This document shows, piece after piece, positions 1 through 5,648 of a stretch of 5,648 bases of DNA. A program made the position numbers and the translations under genes. Source of the DNA: Noviherbaspirillum sp. (GTDB taxonomy: Bacteria > Pseudomonadota > Gammaproteobacteria > Burkholderiales > Burkholderiaceae). Where the stretch lies: assembly GCA_028292785.1 (NCBI GenBank), contig JAQGLQ010000122.1:1-5648 (forward strand), given 5' to 3'. Within the stretch, counting starts at the first letter, position 1. The number at the start of each line of letters is the position of its first letter. Under the pieces are notes generated by a model, which was not told the DNA's origin, searched no databases, and saw only the letters and a program-made list of their open reading frames with translations.

Positions 1-798
1 GTTGACGTCGCGCGCATTGGCGATCACGTTTTCATAGCGCGGGTTGTTGCGCAGCAGCTTGGCGTAATCGCGGAAGGAATCCGCATAGGAATCATAGGCG
101 CGGAATTTCTCGGTGCGCCGCTGCGGCACGCCGTTCACATATTCCGTGGTGACGGCTTCCACGACCTTGCCCTTCCAGCCTGGCCCGGCCTTGATGCCGA
201 ACAGATTGTGGCTCGGGCTGCCGTCGGTGCCGCGGATCTCGCGCTTGCCCCAGCCGCTTTCCAGCGCCGCCTGTCCCATCATGAACTTGGCCGGTATGCC
301 GGTGCTCAGGCTGGCCTCCTCCGCATGCGCGGCGACGCGCTGCTGGAACGCCTGCACGTGCGCAGGCTGGTTACCGGTGCGGCCGGAAACCGGGGATGGC
401 GGCAGCCAGGGATTGGGATTGGCCTTGCCCGCCTGCGCATCCGGCAGAGCGGGAAGCTGGCCCGGCGGCGCGCCTGCAGCCGGCTGCGCACCCAGACTGC
501 CGGATAACTGGCGCACCAGCACATCGGCCAGGCCGACGCCCTTGCTCGCCAGGTTCTGGCTGAGCTGCTGGTCGAGCATCGCCGTGTACATCTTGCTTTG
601 CTGGTTGTCGAACACGCCTTCCTGCGACGCCGTGGCGTCGCGCATGCTCTTCATGATCATGTTCATGAACAGCGCTTCGAACTGCTTGGCGGTTTCCTTC
701 AGCGCTTCCGGCGAATTCTGCCGCGCCGACTGCCGCAGCGTTTCGATGCCCCTGGTGTCGGCGGCGAGGCTGGCGCTGGTATTGATCGGGTTGCTCAT
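1..798 (-). CDS. flgJ: FlgJ, rod cap and peptidoglycan hydrolase (3' end outside window)
   Basis: Two-domain FlgJ: it scaffolds rod assembly in the periplasm and cuts peptidoglycan so that the rod can pass. I translated 266 residues with no stop before the window edge; family members are usually a little over 300 residues, so roughly 50 are missing. The N-terminal rod-binding domain covers about residues 20-100 and includes AKQFEALFMNMIMKSMRDA (37-55). A Pro/Ala/Gly-rich linker follows at about 100-145. The glucosaminidase domain starts near 147 and has ALESGWGKREI (178-188) and HNLFGIKAG (197-205). E180, E219 (in TTEY) and D244 align by eye with the Salmonella residues E184, E223 and D248 reported as important for activity, so the enzyme looks intact as far as it is visible. 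The ATG lies 4 nt after the flgI stop, without a clear Shine-Dalgarno, which suggests translational coupling. It is the last visible gene of the operon. Confidence 0.96.
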   Translation of the reverse strand, partial: MSNPINTSASLAADTRGIETLRQSARQNSPEALKETAKQFEALFMNMIMKSMRDATASQEGVFDNQQSKMYTAMLDQQLSQNLASKGVGLADVLVRQLSGSLGAQPAAGAPPGQLPALPDAQAGKANPNPWLPPSPVSGRTGNQPAHVQAFQQRVAAHAEEASLSTGIPAKFMMGQAALESGWGKREIRGTDGSPSHNLFGIKAGPGWKGKVVEAVTTEYVNGVPQRRTEKFRAYDSYADSFRDYAKLLRNNPRYENVIANARDVN

Positions 799-802
799 TG
801 GA

Positions 803-1939
803 TTAGATGATTTCGAGTTCGGCGCGCAGCGAACCGGCGGCCTTCATCGCCTGCAGAATCGCCAGCAGATCCTGCGGCGTGGCGCCGATCGCATTGAGCG
901 CCTTGACCACATCGGCCAGCGAGGCACCGGCCTTGAGCAGCATGACCTGCCCGGGCTCCTTGGTGATTTCGATCTGAGAGCGCTGCGCCACCACCGTCTG
1001 GCCGCCCGACATCGGCGCCGGCTGGCTGATCACGGGCTCGCTATTGATCACTACCGACAGGTTGCCGTGCGATACCGCGCAGCTGTCGAGAGTGACGGCC
1101 TGGTTCATCACCACCGACCCGGTGCGGGCGTTCATGATGACCTTGGCGATGGTCTGCGCCGGCGTAACGCTGAGGCCTTCGAGCGTGCCGAGGAAGGCGA
1201 CCCGCTGGTCGCTGCTCTCCGGCGTGCGCACGCGGATCACCCGGCCATCCTGCGCGGCGGCGGTGTCCGGTCCGAATTGACGGTTGATTGCGCTTACCAC
1301 CCGGCTGGCTGTCGAGAAGTCGGTATCGTTCAGCTCGAGCGAGATCATGTTGCCCTGCCCGAGCGCGGTCGGCACCGCGCGCTCGACCGTCGCGCCGGCC
1401 GAGATGCGGCCCACGCTCAGATGATTGATCTGGGTCTTGCTGCCGGCCGCCGCCGCGCCGACGCCGCCCACCAGCACGTTACCCTGAGCCATGGCGTAGA
1501 TCTGATTGTCGGCGCCCTTGAGCGGCGTCATCAGCAGCGTGCCGCCGCGCAGGCTTTTCGCATTGCCCATCGATGACACGGTGATATCCAGCATCTGTCC
1601 CGGCTGGGCGAACGCCGGCAGCGACGTGGTCACCACCACCGCCGCCACGTTTTTCAGCTGCAGGTTTATTCCGGGCGGCAGGTTCACACCCATTTGCTGC
1701 AGCATGCTTGCCACGCTTTGCACGGTGAACGGGGTCTGCGTGGTCTGGTCGCCGCTGCCGTCCAGGCCCACCACCAGTCCGTAGCCCATCAGCTGGTTCT
1801 GGCGCACGCCCTGGATGCTGGCGAGATCCTTGATGCGTTCGGCATGGCCGACGACCGGGGTCAGCAGGCAGCCGGCGCTCACCAGCAGCGACGCGAGCAG
1901 TTTGAGGGCGGAGGACAGGGCGATTTTTTCGGTTGTCAT
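803..1939 (-). CDS. flgI: FlgI, flagellar P-ring protein
   Basis: FlgI is secreted to the periplasm by Sec and forms the P ring around the distal rod in the peptidoglycan layer. The product has 378 residues; E. coli FlgI has 365. A signal peptide covers residues 1-33 (K5 and K13 in the n-region, hydrophobic 14-30), with likely cleavage at GHA|ERIKD, which leaves a 345-residue mature form. Family hallmarks are GVRQNQLMGYGLVVGLDG (44-61), GDQTTQTPF (63-71), SSMGNAKSLRGGTLLMTPLK (122-141) and the terminal LRAELEII. The start is well fixed: an in-frame TGA at 1961-1963 lies just upstream, and no other start codon lies between it and this ATG. No Shine-Dalgarno is visible; the gene begins 10 nt after flgH, so coupling is likely. 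One oddity: C287 (in DSCAV) is present, but the partner cysteine near the C-terminus is serine (S370). Confidence 0.98.
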   Translation of the reverse strand: MTTEKIALSSALKLLASLLVSAGCLLTPVVGHAERIKDLASIQGVRQNQLMGYGLVVGLDGSGDQTTQTPFTVQSVASMLQQMGVNLPPGINLQLKNVAAVVVTTSLPAFAQPGQMLDITVSSMGNAKSLRGGTLLMTPLKGADNQIYAMAQGNVLVGGVGAAAAGSKTQINHLSVGRISAGATVERAVPTALGQGNMISLELNDTDFSTASRVVSAINRQFGPDTAAAQDGRVIRVRTPESSDQRVAFLGTLEGLSVTPAQTIAKVIMNARTGSVVMNQAVTLDSCAVSHGNLSVVINSEPVISQPAPMSGGQTVVAQRSQIEITKEPGQVMLLKAGASLADVVKALNAIGATPQDLLAILQAMKAAGSLRAELEII

Positions 1940-1949
1940 GGTTGCACGG

Positions 1950-2657
1950 TTACAGCGGCATCACGCTCAGGAAGAAGCGCGTCAGCATCGCCATCATTTC
2001 CGCCTTGTCGATCTGTGCATTGGTGCGGTATTCGACGCGCGCATCGGCGACCTGCGTCGACGACACCATGTTGCCGGCGCTGATGGTAGCGGGATTGACC
2101 ACGCCGGAGAAGCGGATGAATTCCGAGCCGCGGTCGAGCGCCACCTGCTTCTCGCCGGCCACCACCAGATTGCCGTTGGGGAGAACCTCGGTCACAGTCA
2201 CGCTGAGCTGGCCGGTGAAACTGTTGCTCGAATTGACGGCGCCCTCTTCCTCGTATGAATTCTTGGTCTGCGCGCTCGCGCTCAGGCGCGATGTGACGGA
2301 CGAAAACAAACCGCCGAACACCACCGGCGCAGCGGCCGATACGCTGCCGCTCTTGCTGGCCGAGCTGTCGGCCTTCTTGCCGGCCGACGTTTTTTCGTTG
2401 ATCGCGATGGTGAGAATGTCGCCAACCAGGCGCGCGCGCCGGTCTTCGAACAGCGGGCGATAGCTCGCCGCCTGGAAAATCGCGCCGTTGGCCGGTGCCG
2501 CGACCGGCGCCGGCTGCGGCCGCGCCGACGTCGGCTGGACCACGATGGAGCTGGGCGTCACCGCGCAGCCGGCGAGCGCCGCCAATGCCAGCGCGGCGAT
2601 GGGCGAAAAAAGGCGCGACGAAAGACGCTGCTGCATCGTGTTCACCTTATTCCTCAT
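1950..2657 (-). CDS. flgH: FlgH, flagellar L-ring lipoprotein
   Basis: FlgH is an outer-membrane lipoprotein that forms the L ring around the distal rod, stacked on the FlgI P ring. The product has 235 residues, close to the 232 of E. coli. The N-terminus is a lipoprotein signal with a hydrophobic stretch at 19-30 and a lipobox L28-A-G-C31; C31 would be the lipidated mature N-terminus. A Pro/Ala-rich tether follows (about 34-56). The conserved body contains [19 protein letters not shown] (66-84), a Ser/Ala/Lys-rich segment, [20 protein letters not shown] and [11 protein letters not shown], and ends in RFFLSVMPL. This start overlaps the flgG stop in an ATGA arrangement. A second in-frame ATG at 2636 (M8) is preceded by AAGGTG at 6-nt spacing and gives a more ordinary 24-residue signal, so the mature protein may come from that start. 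The identity does not depend on the choice. Confidence 0.97.
   Translation of the reverse strand: MRNKVNTMQQRLSSRLFSPIAALALAALAGCAVTPSSIVVQPTSARPQPAPVAAPANGAIFQAASYRPLFEDRRARLVGDILTIAINEKTSAGKKADSSASKSGSVSAAAPVVFGGLFSSVTSRLSASAQTKNSYEEEGAVNSSNSFTGQLSVTVTEVLPNGNLVVAGEKQVALDRGSEFIRFSGVVNPATISAGNMVSSTQVADARVEYRTNAQIDKAEMMAMLTRFFLSVMPL
2643..2648 (-). promoter_or_regulatory. Shine-Dalgarno favouring the downstream flgH start
   Basis: On the minus strand the sequence reads AAGGTG, then 6 nt (AACACG), then the ATG at 2636-2634. This is a near-consensus ribosome binding site at normal spacing. The upstream ATG at 2657 has only a weak GAG within the end of flgG. The site therefore argues for flgH translation starting at M8 of the longer reading. 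Confidence 0.55.
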
Positions 2658-3436
2658 AACTGGCTCAGGCGCTGCAACATCTGATCGGATGTGGTGATCG
2701 CCTTGCTGTTGATTTCATATGCGCGCTGGGTCTGGATCATGCTCACCAGCTCCTCGACCACGCTGACGTTCGAGGTTTCGACATAGCCCTGGACCAGCGC
2801 GCCGGTGCCGTTGGTTCCGGGGGTATTGACGTTGGGCGTGCCCGATGCGGAGGTTTCCACATACAGGTTTTCGCCCTTGCTCTCGAGGCCGGCCGGATTG
2901 ATGAAGGTGGTCAGCTGCAGCGTACCCACCTGCACCGGCTGCGGATTGTTGGCCTGGGTGATCGAGACGGTGCCGTCGCGGCCCACGGTGAACGATTGCG
3001 CATCGGCCGGAATGGTGATCGCCGGCTGCACCACGAATCCGCTGGCGGTCACCAGCTGCCCCTGATTGTCGACCTGGAAGGAGCCGTCGCGGGTATATGC
3101 CGCGCTGCCGTCCGGCATCATCACCTGGAAGAAGCCGGCGCCGGAAATGGCGATGTCCTTGTTGTTGCTGGTCTGCTGCAGATTGCCCTGCGTGAAAATC
3201 TTTTCGGTGGCGACGGCACGCACGCCGGTGCCGACCTGCAGCCCGGAGGGCAGCTGGGTCTGCTGCGAAGTCTGTGCGCCCGGCTGGCGCATGGTCTGGT
3301 ACAGCAGGTCTTCGAACACCGCGCGCGAGCGCTTGAAACCGCTGGTGCTGACGTTCGCGAGGTTGTTCGAGATAACGTCCATCTGCGTCTGCTGCGCATC
3401 GAGGCCTGTCTTGGAAATCCATAGCGAGCGAATCAT
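2654..3436 (-). CDS. flgG: FlgG, flagellar distal rod protein
   Basis: FlgG is exported by the flagellar type III apparatus and polymerises into the distal rod, the drive shaft that turns inside the P and L rings. The product has 260 residues, the usual family length. The N-terminal rod signature is [20 protein letters not shown] (21-40). The FlgG-specific segment at 46-63 ([18 protein letters not shown]), which distinguishes FlgG from hook protein and keeps the rod straight, is complete and nearly identical to the Salmonella one. The central part carries [13 protein letters not shown] and [17 protein letters not shown]. The C-terminal coil has [20 protein letters not shown] (220-239) and ends in MLQRLSQL. 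A good Shine-Dalgarno precedes the ATG. The TGA stop overlaps the first flgH ATG. Nothing unusual is seen in the protein. Confidence 0.98.
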   Translation of the reverse strand: MIRSLWISKTGLDAQQTQMDVISNNLANVSTSGFKRSRAVFEDLLYQTMRQPGAQTSQQTQLPSGLQVGTGVRAVATEKIFTQGNLQQTSNNKDIAISGAGFFQVMMPDGSAAYTRDGSFQVDNQGQLVTASGFVVQPAITIPADAQSFTVGRDGTVSITQANNPQPVQVGTLQLTTFINPAGLESKGENLYVETSASGTPNVNTPGTNGTGALVQGYVETSNVSVVEELVSMIQTQRAYEINSKAITTSDQMLQRLSQL

Positions 3437-3440
3437 GTTT

Positions 3441-3445
3441 TCTCC
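3441..3445 (-). promoter_or_regulatory. Shine-Dalgarno of flgG
   Basis: The minus strand reads CCGGAGAAAACATG; the GGAG core sits 5 nt before the flgG ATG at 3436. It lies at the downstream end of the 64-nt flgF-flgG gap and supports this ATG as the flgG start. Confidence 0.7.
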
Positions 3446-3500
3446 GGCGGTTGTTTTCTGTTGTTAGCGGCGGTCATGCTGCATTGTCAGGCAAGCCCGA

Positions 3501-4241
3501 TCAACCCAAAGCGAGGAACTCATTGGCTTTGGTCGAGTTGTTCTCGGCGTTCTTCAGCATGTTCATGTGCAGCTCGAACTGGCGCGCCAGGCTGATCATG
3601 CTGACCATCGATTCCACCACGCTGACATTGCTGCCCTCCAGCGAGCCGCCGATCAGCGTCACGCCGGCATCGGCGTCGGCCGCGCCGCCGCCCTTCACGA
3701 CGAACAGGCCGTCATCGCCGCGCACCATGGATTCCTGCGGCGGGTTGACCAGCTTGATGCGTCCGAGCACCGCGCTGGAACCGGGCGTGGCGCCGGCGGC
3801 GACCGTGGAAATGGTGCCGTCCTTGGCGATCGAAACGATCACATCGGGAGGAATGCTGATCGGGCCGCCATCGCCGAGCACGCTCAGGCCGCTCTGGGTG
3901 GTCAGCATGCCGTTTTCGTTCAGCTTGAGGCTGCCGTTGCGCGTATAGGCTTCGGAGCCGTCGGCGCGTTCCACCGCGATCCAGCCCTCGCCCTGCACCG
4001 CGACGTCGAGCGCGCGTCCGGTCTCCTGGATCGGGCCGGCGCGAAAATCCGCGCCTACCGTCGCGTCGACCACGAAGGTCCGTGTCGGCAAGCCGTCGCC
4101 GACCACCGGCACCGAGCGGAACGAGTCGAGCTGCGCGCGGAAACCGGTGGTGTTCGCATTGGCCAGATTGTTGGACACCGTGGCTTGCTGCTCCAGGATG
4201 TGCTTGGCGCCGCTCATCGCGGTATATATCAGACGATCCAT
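3501..4241 (-). CDS. flgF: FlgF, flagellar proximal rod protein
   Basis: FlgF is a proximal rod subunit exported by the flagellar type III apparatus and assembled between the FlgB/FlgC region and the FlgG rod. The product has 246 residues, normal for the family. It starts MDRLIYTAMSGAKHILEQQA, as FlgF proteins do, followed by the rod/hook signature VSNNLANANTTGFRAQL (22-38). It lacks the FlgG-specific insertion and goes on to RALDVAVQGEGWIAVERADG and EAYTRNGSLKLNENG. The C-terminal helix begins at SNVSVVESMVSMISLARQFE (204-223) and the protein ends in NEFLALG. The start is supported by a strong AGGAG Shine-Dalgarno. It follows flgE after 18 nt and precedes flgG after 64 nt. It is a paralogue of FlgG and FlgE, and the order plus the N-terminus make FlgF the clear choice. 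Confidence 0.97.
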   Translation of the reverse strand: MDRLIYTAMSGAKHILEQQATVSNNLANANTTGFRAQLDSFRSVPVVGDGLPTRTFVVDATVGADFRAGPIQETGRALDVAVQGEGWIAVERADGSEAYTRNGSLKLNENGMLTTQSGLSVLGDGGPISIPPDVIVSIAKDGTISTVAAGATPGSSAVLGRIKLVNPPQESMVRGDDGLFVVKGGGAADADAGVTLIGGSLEGSNVSVVESMVSMISLARQFELHMNMLKNAENNSTKANEFLALG

Positions 4242-4247
4242 GTTTTA

Positions 4248-4252
4248 CTCCT
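4248..4252 (-). promoter_or_regulatory. Shine-Dalgarno of flgF
   Basis: The minus strand reads TTCAGGAGTAAAACATG: AGGAG followed by a 6-nt spacer and the flgF ATG at 4241. The site lies in the 18-nt flgE-flgF gap. It is the strongest ribosome binding site in the window and fixes the flgF start. Confidence 0.8.
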
Positions 4253-4259
4253 GAACCGG

Positions 4260-5648
4260 TCAGCGCATGTTCACCAGGGTTTGCATGATCTGATCCTGGG
4301 TCTTGATGGTCTGCGCATTGGCCTGGTATACGCGCTGCGCGGTGATCATGTTGACCAGTTCGGCGGTCAGGTCGACGTTGGAGTCTTCCACCGCGGAGGC
4401 CTGCAATATGCCGAGGCTGCTGGTGCCTGGCTCGCCGGCCGTGGCCGGACCGGATTCGGCGGTGCCTTCCCACAGATTGTCCCCGAGCGGCTTCAGGCCG
4501 TTGGGATTGCGGAAATTGGCGAGGACGATCTGGCCGAGTTCGGCCGAACGGCCGTTGGTGTAGCGGCCGCTGATGACGCCGTCGTCGCCGACGCTGTACC
4601 CTGCCAGCCGGCCGGATGCATAACCATCCTGCTCCAGCGAGTTGACGCCGAACGGCGAACCGAACTGGGTGGTGCCTGTGAAGTCGAGCCTGATGGGCAG
4701 CGGATCGCGCGCGCCGTTATCGATTCCCATCGCCACCACGAACGGCATTACCGTCGAGCCGGTATCGATCTTGCCGCCGGTGGTGAAGTTCAGACGTCCG
4801 ATCGGAGGAAGGACATCCTGGGTTCCGACCTGGGCCAGGGAAAGCCCGGTCTGATCAGCCAGCAGCTGCGCGTGATTGTCGGCCTCGTTGCCGTTCTTGG
4901 CCGCGCCGTTGATGCTGATCGTGATCGGAGCGGATGCCGGCGTGTTCGTCAAGACCAGCTGGCCCCCGACCACGCTGGCCTTCACGCTGATCCCGACCAT
5001 GTTGATCGCTTGCGCGACATTTCCCAGATGTGCCGCCGCGTCGTTGACTCCGCCCGTCACCCGGCCGACGCTAACACCGTTGATCGAGAAGGTGCCGGCG
5101 GGTATGTCGGTGAGCTTCTTGAGAGTGCCGCTCGCGGTCAGGGGGGCTGGCCCCGGCGAGACGAAAGGCGTGCCTTCCGTGAAGCCGACCGCCTCGCCGT
5201 CGTTGGTCGCGTAGATATCCCAGCTGTTCGGCGCGGTCTTCACATAAAAGGTCTGCAGTACGTGCGGATTGCCCTGGCTGTCGAACACCGACACCGAGGT
5301 CGCATTGTTGTAGCTCAGCGGATCGCTGACCGAAAACGGCACGGTGGGAACGGCCGCGCGCGCATCCATCTGCAGTTCGGCCTTTACTTCGGTGGTGACT
5401 TTCGGATCGATGTCCTTGGTGCTCATGTCGAGCGGAACGACGCTGCCGGTCTGCCGCACGCCGGCCTCGTTCACCGCGTAGCCCATCAGCTTGGCGCCGT
5501 TGGCGTTGACGATCTCGCCCACGTCGTTCAGATGGAACTGGCCGTTGCGGCTGTAGGCGCGCGAGCCGTCGCTGACCTGGATCTGGAAAAATCCGCCGCC
5601 GTTGATCGCGATGTCGAGCGGATTATTCGATGCCGTGAGATTGCCCTG
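4260..5648 (-). CDS. flgE: FlgE, flagellar hook protein (5' end outside window)
   Basis: FlgE polymerises into the hook, the flexible joint between rod and filament outside the cell. The reading frame is open to the window edge: 462 residues are visible. The first, QGNLTASNNPLDIAINGGGF, aligns near residue 63 of E. coli FlgE, so about 60 residues are missing and the whole protein would be about 525, well above the 402 of E. coli. The GTG at 5522 is an internal valine, not a start. Seen in order: the D1 segment AYSRNGQFHL (31-40); an outer-domain part with SYNNATSVSVFDSQGNPHV (112-130); an insertion at about 156-283 holding a flagellin-IN-like stretch; the D1 return with GQIVLANFRNPNGLKPLGDN (372-391); and the C-terminal helix NVDLTAELVNMITAQRVYQ (424-442) ending in MQTLVNMR. 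It is the most upstream gene here and would follow flgD in the usual order. Confidence 0.97.
   Translation of the reverse strand, partial: QGNLTASNNPLDIAINGGGFFQIQVSDGSRAYSRNGQFHLNDVGEIVNANGAKLMGYAVNEAGVRQTGSVVPLDMSTKDIDPKVTTEVKAELQMDARAAVPTVPFSVSDPLSYNNATSVSVFDSQGNPHVLQTFYVKTAPNSWDIYATNDGEAVGFTEGTPFVSPGPAPLTASGTLKKLTDIPAGTFSINGVSVGRVTGGVNDAAAHLGNVAQAINMVGISVKASVVGGQLVLTNTPASAPITISINGAAKNGNEADNHAQLLADQTGLSLAQVGTQDVLPPIGRLNFTTGGKIDTGSTVMPFVVAMGIDNGARDPLPIRLDFTGTTQFGSPFGVNSLEQDGYASGRLAGYSVGDDGVISGRYTNGRSAELGQIVLANFRNPNGLKPLGDNLWEGTAESGPATAGEPGTSSLGILQASAVEDSNVDLTAELVNMITAQRVYQANAQTIKTQDQIMQTLVNMR
4917..5096 (-). other. Flagellin-IN-motif-like segment inside FlgE
   Basis: Visible FlgE residues 185-244 read GTFSINGVSVGRV, then a variable part, then GNVAQAINMVGISVKASVVG, GQLVLTNT and ITI. 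The pattern of f-x-INGv-x-v, then aIN-x-x-g-v-x-A, then gqLvLtn matches by eye the 'flagellin hook IN motif' family (PF07196), known from flagellins and hook-associated proteins such as FliD. It sits in the surface-exposed middle of FlgE, where the E. coli protein has only a short link. The domain call is my pattern match, without a profile score. Confidence 0.6.

Noticed and set aside
113..1576. A 487-codon open frame on the plus strand, antisense to flgJ and flgI
   Set aside because: It runs opposite two well-conserved genes in GC-rich DNA, where long antisense frames are common. The translation is rich in Arg, Ala, His and Leu, shows no domain I recognise, and has no convincing start context.
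1862..1882. SAGC in the FlgI signal peptide, resembling a lipobox
   Set aside because: The -3 residue is serine, not a large aliphatic, and the conserved mature FlgI N-terminus (ERIKDL) follows a standard signal peptidase I site at GHA, nine residues after this cysteine.
2715..3422. A 235-codon frame on the minus strand within flgG
   Set aside because: It is an alternate frame of flgG with low-complexity Arg/Gln/Gly content; FlgG itself is full length and conserved.
3464..3471. GCCGCTAA on the minus strand, one mismatch from the sigma-28 -10 element GCCGATAA, upstream of flgG
   Set aside because: The -35 position 11 nt upstream reads CTGACAAT and matches TAAAGTTT poorly, and flgG is normally transcribed from the operon's upstream class 2 promoter. 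Probably chance.
3712..4473. A 253-codon frame on the minus strand spanning the flgE end and flgF
   Set aside because: It is an out-of-frame shadow of FlgE and FlgF, Arg- and His-rich, with no recognisable domain.
5520..5522. GTG as the start of a 420-residue FlgE
   Set aside because: The frame continues upstream to the window edge with conserved FlgE sequence (SNNPLDIAINGGGFF), so this GTG is an internal valine codon.

Overview
The window is a GC-rich, tightly packed stretch of a flagellar basal-body operon. Every gene lies on the minus strand, so transcription runs from high to low coordinates. In transcriptional order the genes are flgE (hook, 5' part outside the window), flgF (proximal rod), flgG (distal rod), flgH (L-ring lipoprotein), flgI (P-ring) and flgJ (rod cap and muramidase, 3' part outside the window). 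This is the classic proteobacterial flgE-F-G-H-I-J order. The L- and P-ring genes point to a Gram-negative with peripheral flagella that cross the outer membrane. The two-domain FlgJ (rod-binding plus glucosaminidase) is typical of beta- and gammaproteobacteria. Together with the GC content and the look of the proteins, this suggests a betaproteobacterium, perhaps Burkholderiales. The taxonomic assignment is inference, not demonstrated.

Layout from high to low coordinates: flgE 5648-4260 (open at the window edge); an 18-nt gap carrying the flgF Shine-Dalgarno; flgF 4241-3501; a 64-nt gap, the largest here; flgG 3436-2654; a 4-bp overlap (or a 17-nt gap if the second flgH start is used); flgH 2657-1950; a 10-nt gap; flgI 1939-803; a 4-nt gap; flgJ 798-1 (open at the window edge). 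No non-coding stretch exceeds 64 nt. I saw no terminator, convincing promoter, RNA gene, mobile element or CRISPR.

The products are consecutive parts of one machine. FlgJ caps the growing rod and opens the peptidoglycan. FlgF and FlgG build the rod. FlgI and FlgH form the P and L ring bushing in the periplasm and outer membrane. FlgE polymerises into the hook outside the cell.

Most of the window is ordinary conserved flagellar sequence, and I found no undescribed system. The points worth a second look are a large insertion in FlgE that resembles the flagellin-type 'IN' motif, the loss of the second disulfide cysteine in FlgI, and an ambiguous flgH start.
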